A DNA stretch of 64,000 nt from Pseudomonas agarici. GTDB lineage: Bacteria > Pseudomonadota > Gammaproteobacteria > Pseudomonadales > Pseudomonadaceae. Made by a program: the position numbers and the translations under genes. Below are positions 58,402 to 64,000 of this stretch, one piece after another (position 1 is the stretch's first letter; each line of letters begins with the position of its first letter). The stretch covers positions 1 to 64,000 of the forward strand of contig NZ_FOAR01000021.1 of the NCBI RefSeq assembly GCF_900109755.1, in the 5' to 3' direction. The notes below the pieces were generated by a model. It was not told the DNA's origin. It was given only the letters and a program-made list of their open reading frames with translations, and ran no database searches.

Positions 58402-60327
58402 TTAAGGCGGCGGAGTGGCTGGCGCGGAGCTGGCCGGTTGTTCCACCGGCTTGGGCAGCGGCGACTCCATCACCGGTTGCTCCACGGGCGCCGGCAACGG
58501 CTGCCAGTTCTCATTCGCCCGTGGCACCGCCAACGGTGGTGGAATGGCACCGTTGCTGGCGCCGCCGCTGGTTTTCATATTCAAGTTCTGGCTGTTGTGT
58601 AACACCATGCCCTCGGTGGAGCTGCGCGCTTCGGTGCCGCTGCTGAAGGTACTGACCTGGGATGCCGGCAGGTCGAGATTACGCTCGATCCTGGGGGTGA
58701 TCAGCAGGATGATCTCGCTCTTGCCCTGCTCGCTCTTGTTGGTGCCGAAAATCGCCTGACCCAACCCCGGCAACCGGCTCAAGCCCGGCAGGCCGCTGCC
58801 CTCGTCGATGTCGGCGGTGCGAATCAGGCCGGCGACCACCTGGGTTTCATTGTTGCGCGCGGTGAGTGTGGTGCGGGTCGAGCGCGAGCCGAGCTCGAAG
58901 GTCGGCGGGATATTGTCGGTGCCTTCGTTGCGTTTGGTGATATGCGTCATGTCGATCACCATCTGCAAGTTGATTTCATCGTTGAGACTGATATTGGGCT
59001 GGACTTCGATGCTCAGCCCGACATCCTGGTAGGAGACCGACGCGGTGGTCGTGAGGTTAGCCGTGGTGGAGGTGACCACCGGAATCTTATCGCCAATCTT
59101 GATCTCGGCCTTTTCCCGGTTCTTCACGCGGATGCGCGGATTGGCCAGGGTGACCGTATTGCCGCTACGTTGCAGCAGGTTGATCTTGGCTTCCAGGCTG
59201 CCGATTTCCAGTTGGCGCCCGCCAAGCCCCGTGGTGGCCGGGAGGGTGCCGGGCAGCGAGAGGCCGATGGAACCGGGGTAATTGACCCCCAGGTTGAGTT
59301 CGTCGACCAGGCTGACTTCCATCACCTGGATATCGATGGTCACTTCCGAATCGGCCAGGTCGATGGCTTGCACCAGCTTCTCCACGGCGCTCAGGGTTTC
59401 CACGCCGTCGCGCACGATCACCGCGCTGAGCCGTTCGTCCACCAGCACCTCCTTGGGCTTGAGCAACTGCTTGATCTCGGCCGCCGCCAGTTTCGGATCG
59501 GCGTGGCTGAGGTAGAAGGTGCGCACCGCTAACTCGCGGTATTCGCGCTCCTTGTCCGGGCGTGCGGGGTAGATCAGTACGGTGTCGGCATTGAGTACCT
59601 TCATCTGCAATTGATGGGTCGACAACAGCAGGTTCAGCGCATCTTCGGCGGTGGTGCGGGACGCCGAGATACTGGCCGCCGCGTTCGGGTTGACGTCTTT
59701 GTCGATCACGAAGTTGATCCCCGACAGCCTGGCGATGGTCTCGAAAATAGTGGTCAGGCTCTGGGAACTGAAGTGCAGGCTGACGGGTTTTTTCATCGAG
59801 TCGCTCAGCTTCGGCTTGAGGCTGTCGACGCTGACCAGGGTACGCGTCAGGCTGTCGCGCAGGTCAAGGGCGTCGCGGTAGTTGGGTTGCTGGACGATGA
59901 TCTGACGGACGATGGCCAGAGCCTCCCTCGGGTTGCTCGCGCTCAGTGCCTTGGCCCGAGCCAGTTCGGGGCGCAGCCGGGCGAGGTTCTCGATGGTGCG
60001 AATGGCCTGGCTGGCGCCGAGGTTGCCGGGGTCGTATTTGAGGATCTGCCGCATGGCCGCGATGGCACCGGCATCGTCGTTGCGTGCCAGGGCATCGCTG
60101 GACTGGCGGCTGTATTGGTCGACCAGTTGCTCGGTCCTGCCGAACAGCGCGGCGCGCAGTTGGATATCGTCCGGGTGTTCTCTGACGGCGGCGCGCAGCA
60201 CATCCACCGAGCGGGTGATATCACCGTCCTGGCGCAACAGTTCACTCTCGTTGAGCGGCCCGCGGGACTGGCAGGCGCTCAGTCCGATCAGCAGCAGGGC
60301 CAACCATGGCCGGATAGATTTTGACAT
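58402..60327 (-). CDS. Secretin lipoprotein (GspD/PilQ/MshL-like)
   Basis: The 641-residue outer-membrane pore subunit has a lipobox LSAC (Cys19). A TPR-like helical region (20-170) and an STN/N0 domain (SLHFSSQSLTTIFETIARLSGINFVIDKDV) follow, then an N1-type domain and the secretin core (VTLANPRIRVKNREKAEIKIGDKIPVVTST ... GLIRTADIDEGSGLPGLSRLPGLGQAIFGTNKSEQGKSEIILLITPRI). The tail is Pro-rich. The TPR-plus-STN layout is closer to MshL/PilQ-like secretins than to classical GspD. It is the last of at least six genes of a secretion or pilus-like module. Confidence 0.88.
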   Translation of the reverse strand: MSKSIRPWLALLLIGLSACQSRGPLNESELLRQDGDITRSVDVLRAAVREHPDDIQLRAALFGRTEQLVDQYSRQSSDALARNDDAGAIAAMRQILKYDPGNLGASQAIRTIENLARLRPELARAKALSASNPREALAIVRQIIVQQPNYRDALDLRDSLTRTLVSVDSLKPKLSDSMKKPVSLHFSSQSLTTIFETIARLSGINFVIDKDVNPNAAASISASRTTAEDALNLLLSTHQLQMKVLNADTVLIYPARPDKEREYRELAVRTFYLSHADPKLAAAEIKQLLKPKEVLVDERLSAVIVRDGVETLSAVEKLVQAIDLADSEVTIDIQVMEVSLVDELNLGVNYPGSIGLSLPGTLPATTGLGGRQLEIGSLEAKINLLQRSGNTVTLANPRIRVKNREKAEIKIGDKIPVVTSTTANLTTTASVSYQDVGLSIEVQPNISLNDEINLQMVIDMTHITKRNEGTDNIPPTFELGSRSTRTTLTARNNETQVVAGLIRTADIDEGSGLPGLSRLPGLGQAIFGTNKSEQGKSEIILLITPRIERNLDLPASQVSTFSSGTEARSSTEGMVLHNSQNLNMKTSGGASNGAIPPPLAVPRANENWQPLPAPVEQPVMESPLPKPVEQPASSAPATPPP

Positions 60328-60357
60328 GATCGTTCTCTTCGCTAGAGCGGTCCGTGC

Positions 60358-60861
60358 TCAGGGAGTATCCAGGCGCAACGTGGTCACTTGGCGCAAAGGC
60401 AAGTACGTCAGCACCACGCGGGTGTCGGTCAGTTTGTCCAGTCGATACCCCTTGTCGAAGGTCGCCCCCGGACGGATATGTCCCGCCACCGAGCAGCTCT
60501 GGCACAGGGTGTAACGCACACCCTGGCCCTGTAGCACGACAATCTTCGACTGGCCTTGGTAGCGCCATTGCGCGCTGACCGTGAAGGGCATCGGCGGTGC
60601 CTGTGGGGCGCTGGGTTTCGCCGCTGCGACCGGTGGCGGTGGTGGCAGCCAGCTCTGGCTGGGAAACAGATCCACCAGGGATGTGGCCGGCGCCGGCGCG
60701 TTGGCGTCGGGGGCCGCTGGCGGTGTGGCAATTGGCGTGCGCGACGCCGGGGCGAGCGCTGGCGGGGGCGGTATGGAGGTGTTGAGGTCCTGCCAGAACA
60801 GCCAGCCACAGCCGAGCAGCACGCCTCCCAGCAGCACGCGCAGAGGGAGCGCCAGCTTCAC
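60358..60861 (-). CDS. PilP/GspC-like inner-membrane protein
   Basis: The 167-residue product has one N-terminal membrane segment (residues 8-23), a long Pro/Ala linker and a C-terminal beta domain (PFTVSAQWRYQGQSKIVVLQGQGVRYTLCQSCSVAGHIRP...). This suits a PilP/GspC/MshK-type connector between the inner-membrane platform and the secretin. It starts with GTG and overlaps the upstream gene by four bases (GTGA). Identification rests on topology, size and gene order rather than on strong sequence similarity. Confidence 0.65.
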   Translation of the reverse strand: MKLALPLRVLLGGVLLGCGWLFWQDLNTSIPPPPALAPASRTPIATPPAAPDANAPAPATSLVDLFPSQSWLPPPPPVAAAKPSAPQAPPMPFTVSAQWRYQGQSKIVVLQGQGVRYTLCQSCSVAGHIRPGATFDKGYRLDKLTDTRVVLTYLPLRQVTTLRLDTP

Positions 60862-61415
60862 TTGAGCACCGCCAACAGGCTGAGGCGCAGGCGGATGTCC
60901 AGTTGTGCGCTGGTGATATCCTTGCGCTGCAGACTCAAGCTCTCTATGCGCACCGCCGGTTGCTGTACCACTTCGTCGAGCGCCCTGCGTAAGGTCGGAT
61001 AAGCGCCACTCAGCGGGATATCCAGTTCCAGGCGTTGGGTTTGATCGTCCCCCGGCGAGGAGTATTGGAAGTCGGTTTGCAGCACCGCGAAACCGTTTTG
61101 CTGCAGGACTGCCACCAGGCTCCCCAGGCGCGCCTCGAAGCTGTCGGTGTCAGGTAGTTGCCGGACCGCCCGAGGTTCGGCGGCATGCAGGTCCAGCGGG
61201 CGTTCGGCGATGCCCGCCCGGGCCTCGCGCAGACGCATGGCGCTGTTGTCGAGGCCGGGAACGATCAGCCCTTGGCGAATCACCAGGGCGACAACGATCA
61301 GCAGCAGCGCCAGGCCACCCCAGAAGCCAAGGAAACGTTGCATCTGGGCCAGGGACCAGCGCAGACGTGCCTGGAGTCGGGCGGCGTCGGGCCACTGGCG
61401 GGGTATTGGCTTCAT
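60858..61415 (-). CDS. PilO/GspM-like inner-membrane protein
   Basis: The 185-residue protein has a cytoplasmic start, one membrane segment (residues 30-52, FWGGLALLLIVVALVIRQGL), a helical stretch, then a ferredoxin-like periplasmic domain (LGSLVAVLQQNGFAVLQTDFQYSSPGDDQTQRLELDIPLSGAYPTLRRALDEV). That is the PilO/GspM layout. It follows the PilN-like gene by 14 bases. It would scaffold the assembly ATPase with PilM- and PilN-like partners. Confidence 0.7.
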   Translation of the reverse strand: MKPIPRQWPDAARLQARLRWSLAQMQRFLGFWGGLALLLIVVALVIRQGLIVPGLDNSAMRLREARAGIAERPLDLHAAEPRAVRQLPDTDSFEARLGSLVAVLQQNGFAVLQTDFQYSSPGDDQTQRLELDIPLSGAYPTLRRALDEVVQQPAVRIESLSLQRKDITSAQLDIRLRLSLLAVLK

Positions 61416-61429
61416 GGCCGGTCCGTTCC

Positions 61430-61972
61430 CTATTGGGCGCTGAGTTTGAATTTGACGCTCATCGGCAGCATGGGATCGCGGGTATTGCGCGCGCTCTGTT
61501 GCAGGTTGACGGTGAGGCCGGTGTCGGTCTTGAGTTTCTCGATAAAGCGCAAGCTGCCTTCCAGGCGCTGGCTCTCCAGGTCCAGGTTGAGCTCCTGGGC
61601 CGCGGTGTTGACTTCCAGTCGCAACAACGCGACGTCCGGTGACCAGGCCTGACCGAGGGCGTCGAGCAGGGCGAAGGGCGTGGCGTTTTGGCGGGCGAAG
61701 GTTTCCAGTTGTTTTTTCTGTTGGGGCGAGGTGCGCAGGGAGGCTTGCATCAGTTGTTCCTGCTGGATCGCCAGGGCCGTGAATTGCCGTTCAACCTGGT
61801 CGGCTTCGGCTTCCCGGACCTGCAGGGCCTGCCAGTCCGACCACAGCAGCAACCACAGGCCGAGGGCTAATATGCTCAGTAGGACCAATAGCCAGGGCCG
61901 CATCCTTTCACCGCGCAGGTCGATCAAGGGTGCCCGTGGGTGGCGCCAGCGGCGGATCAGGGAAATGTTCAT
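61430..61972 (-). CDS. PilN/GspL-C-like inner-membrane protein
   Basis: The 180-residue protein starts MNISLIRRWRHPRAPL, similar to the short PilN N-terminus that binds PilM. It has a membrane segment (about 32-50, WLLVLLSILALGLWLLLW), a coiled coil (55-100) and a ferredoxin-like end. The ATG shares one base with the stop of the PilM-like gene, and GGAG lies eight bases upstream. A long in-frame extension into that gene is rejected. Confidence 0.7.
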   Translation of the reverse strand: MNISLIRRWRHPRAPLIDLRGERMRPWLLVLLSILALGLWLLLWSDWQALQVREAEADQVERQFTALAIQQEQLMQASLRTSPQQKKQLETFARQNATPFALLDALGQAWSPDVALLRLEVNTAAQELNLDLESQRLEGSLRFIEKLKTDTGLTVNLQQSARNTRDPMLPMSVKFKLSAQ

Positions 61973-62718
61973 CAGGCCTGCTCCGCCAGCCAAGGATGCA
62001 ACGGCCCCAGCCAGTGCCAGGGCCTGCTCGCCGACGGTTCGAACGGCGCCTTGGCGGCCACCACCAGGGTTTGCTGTTCCTGCTCGTCGCACAATACATC
62101 GACCATCAGTAAGGCATCGGCCAAGTCCGTCTGCTGGCTCAGCGGCACCACGCAGACTTGCGCTGGCCGACCCTGGTGGGCGAATACGCAACCGAGAGCG
62201 TCGGGTTCGCGGACGGCGAAGCGATAGTCCTGGGGCAACTGGCGCCAATGGCGTTGCAAGGCATCGATCAGCAACGGCACGCAGCGCTGAATGGGCAGGT
62301 GCCTGGCCCGGAACAACGTCGTGAGGGATTCCATCAGTTCCTTGTCGACCGCCGCCGCCAGGCGCGCGCAACCGAACGGTGCAGGGTCGATCGCGACCTG
62401 CCATTGGGCGGAGTCGAGATCGTTGTGCTGGCTGAACAGCGCCAGGGCAAAATCTTGCCAGTCGAGGGGGCTGTAGAGACCTTCCTGCCAAGGCAGAACT
62501 CGGTAATGCACATGAGGGAAGCCCAACAATAGGGTGACTCGCTCCAGGTAACCCAGTCGACCATGGGGCGCCTGTTCCAGCAGCGCGGCACAGGCAGTCA
62601 GTGGATCGCCGCGCTCGCGGCCCCGCCAGAGGGGGCCGCCGGGCCAGCGCGGGCGGGCGGCCCAGTGAACTTCGTCCTGCGCCAGCAGCACCACATGATC
62701 AATAAAGGGAGAGGACAC
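61972..62718 (-). CDS. Reduced PilM/GspL-N-like cytoplasmic protein
   Basis: The 248-residue soluble protein lies where PilM or the cytoplasmic part of GspL is expected, between the ATPase and the PilN-like gene. It is about 100 residues shorter than PilM, and I see no clear actin-type phosphate motifs, so the assignment rests mainly on position. It starts with GTG preceded by AGGAGG and overlaps the ATPase gene by 20 bases, which implies coupled translation. Confidence 0.55.
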   Translation of the reverse strand: MSSPFIDHVVLLAQDEVHWAARPRWPGGPLWRGRERGDPLTACAALLEQAPHGRLGYLERVTLLLGFPHVHYRVLPWQEGLYSPLDWQDFALALFSQHNDLDSAQWQVAIDPAPFGCARLAAAVDKELMESLTTLFRARHLPIQRCVPLLIDALQRHWRQLPQDYRFAVREPDALGCVFAHQGRPAQVCVVPLSQQTDLADALLMVDVLCDEQEQQTLVVAAKAPFEPSASRPWHWLGPLHPWLAEQA

Positions 62719-64000
62719 GATGGACCTCCTGCAAGGTGGTGTGTCCGGCGGCGGCGCTCGCCAAGGCGATATCGCGCATGAAACGGTGGCCCGACTCCCG
62801 CGCCAGCTCCCGCAGGGCGGCGGCGGAGCGGCGTTGCAGCAGACCTTCCTTGAGTGCGTCGGTGACGGTCAGTACTTCCGCCAGGGCCAGCCGGCCACGA
62901 TAGCCGGTATGGCGGCAGGCCTCGCAGCCCCGGCCGAGCCGGTAGTGGCTGGCGGAGGAAGCGGCCGGCAGATGCGCCAGTTGCAGCAATTGCGCATCGG
63001 CTTCGGTGGCCTCGGCGCACTCGCTGCAGACTCGACGCAGCAGCCGTTGCGCGACCACGCCGTTGAGCGCCTCGACAAAGCTGGCCGGCTCGACCTTCAG
63101 ATAGTTGAAGCGCTCCAGCACGCTGAACGCACTGTTGGCGTGGACCGAGGAGAGCACCAGGTGGCCGGTCAAGGCGGCCTGCACGGCGATTCCGGCGGTT
63201 TCACCGTCGCGGATCTCGCCCACCAGGATGGTGTCCGGGTCGTGCCGCAGAATCGAGCGCAGGCCTCGGGCGAAGGTCAGGCCCTTCTTGTCGTTCACCG
63301 GGATTTGCAGCACGCCGGGCAGCTCGTACTCCACCGGGTCTTCGATGGTGATGATTTTCTTCTCGCCGGTATTGGTCTCCGACAGGGCGGCGTAGAGCGT
63401 TGTCGATTTGCCGCTGCCGGTGGGCCCGGTGACCAGCAGCATGCCATAGGGTTCGCTGGCCAGCAGGCGGATGCGGCGGATCGCGTCCTCGTCCAGGCCC
63501 AGGCTGTCCAGGCTCAGCGACTCTCCGCGCTGGGACTTGTCCAACACCCGCAGCACCGCATCCTCGCCGTGGATGCTAGGCATGATGGAAACCCGGAAGT
63601 CGACGTCGCGCTGCTGGATGCGCGCCTTGAACCGACCGTCCTGGGGGACGCGGCGCTCGCCGATATCCAGGCCGGAGAGCACCTTGAGCCGTGACAGCGC
63701 CTGTTCGGCGGTATCGAGCCCGGCGCTCTGGCCGATCTGTTGCAGCACGCCGTCGATCCGGTACTTGATCACCAGGCCTTCGGGAGTGCTCTCGACATGG
63801 ATATCGCTGGCCCGGCTCTGCAGGGCATCGAAGAGCATCGAGTTGACCAGCCGCACCACCGGATTGTCGTCGCGGGCGATGCTGCTCAGGGATATTTCCT
63901 GCACCGCTTCGGCCACCCGCGCGTCTTCATCATCGCGGGCGAAGGGGTCCATCACACGCTGGCTGGCCTCAGCCTTTTTCAGCTGTGTCTCGACGACCCC
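62699..64000 (-). CDS. GspE/PilB-type assembly ATPase, partial (5' end beyond the window)
   Basis: At least 433 residues are present and the frame stays open to the right edge. Motifs: Walker A GPTGSGKSTT, Asp box ITIEDPVEYELPG, Walker B with ILVGEIRDGETAGIAVQAALTGHLVLSSVHAN (His box), and the tetracysteine zinc loop CSECAE...CEACRHTGYRGRLAL. This hexameric ATPase drives pseudopilus or pilus assembly. The N1/N2 regions lie outside. It heads the overlapping chain ATPase, PilM-, PilN-, PilO-, PilP-like, secretin. Pseudopilin and GspF-like genes should lie further right. Confidence 0.92.
   Translation of the reverse strand, partial: GVVETQLKKAEASQRVMDPFARDDEDARVAEAVQEISLSSIARDDNPVVRLVNSMLFDALQSRASDIHVESTPEGLVIKYRIDGVLQQIGQSAGLDTAEQALSRLKVLSGLDIGERRVPQDGRFKARIQQRDVDFRVSIMPSIHGEDAVLRVLDKSQRGESLSLDSLGLDEDAIRRIRLLASEPYGMLLVTGPTGSGKSTTLYAALSETNTGEKKIITIEDPVEYELPGVLQIPVNDKKGLTFARGLRSILRHDPDTILVGEIRDGETAGIAVQAALTGHLVLSSVHANSAFSVLERFNYLKVEPASFVEALNGVVAQRLLRRVCSECAEATEADAQLLQLAHLPAASSASHYRLGRGCEACRHTGYRGRLALAEVLTVTDALKEGLLQRRSAAALRELARESGHRFMRDIALASAAAGHTTLQEVHRVLSLY

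Overview
The window is about 64 kb of GC-rich chromosome from a Pseudomonas, most likely of the P. fluorescens group. The evidence is gene order and protein similarity recognised by eye: metK–tkt–epd–pgk–fba and the choline/carnitine/dimethylglycine catabolism blocks match the arrangement I know from P. aeruginosa PAO1 (about PA0546-PA0555 and PA5372-PA5401). No database search was run. Most of the sequence is ordinary core genome, with a few accessory patches.

Layout. 1-4500: cell-envelope and housekeeping genes (mltA, a class II cytochrome c lipoprotein, a DUF1090 protein, ligB). 4725-13443: SAM and central carbon metabolism. metK lies directly downstream of an ArsR-type regulator fused to a methyltransferase; tkt is divergent from it, followed by epd, pgk, two small lipoproteins and fba. 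13532-15682: an accessory patch with a ricin-type lectin, a 44-residue Pro/Lys-rich protein and a PL7 alginate lyase, none with a signal peptide. The lectin/small-protein intergenic region is AT-rich and carries two copies of one palindrome. 16118-25541: a receiver-PAS-GGDEF-EAL protein, a YgjP-type metallopeptidase, a GNAT enzyme, a solute-binding protein, a YccS-type membrane protein, a flavoprotein and dbpA. 25706-31056: an MFS pump, an RhlA-type enzyme without rhlB, and a coupled TldD/PmbA-like pair. 31204-31899: an RraA-like protein.

32095-58377 is a quaternary-amine supercluster. choXWV imports choline, and betIBA oxidises it to glycine betaine under BetI, whose operator is visible. dgcA, dgcB and two ETF-like subunits demethylate dimethylglycine. 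The carnitine operon (caiX, cdhC, cdhA, thioesterase, gamma-butyrobetaine hydroxylase) converts gamma-butyrobetaine and carnitine to glycine betaine. L-serine dehydratase takes the end product to pyruvate. Two paralogous AraC-type regulators, gbdR and cdhR, sit within it. The step from glycine betaine to dimethylglycine (gbcAB) is not in the window.

58402 to the right edge, on the minus strand, is a tightly overlapping type II secretion / type IV pilus-like module: GspE/PilB-type ATPase (cut by the edge), then PilM-, PilN-, PilO- and PilP/GspC-like proteins and a lipoprotein secretin.

The most interesting items are the paired phased palindromes in the lectin patch, a strong orphan plus-strand terminator that suggests an undescribed small RNA near 43.3 kb, the long perfect palindrome between the ArsR-methyltransferase gene and tkt, the solitary rhlA, and a dipeptidase-family protein in the dimethylglycine locus that has lost most of its zinc ligands.
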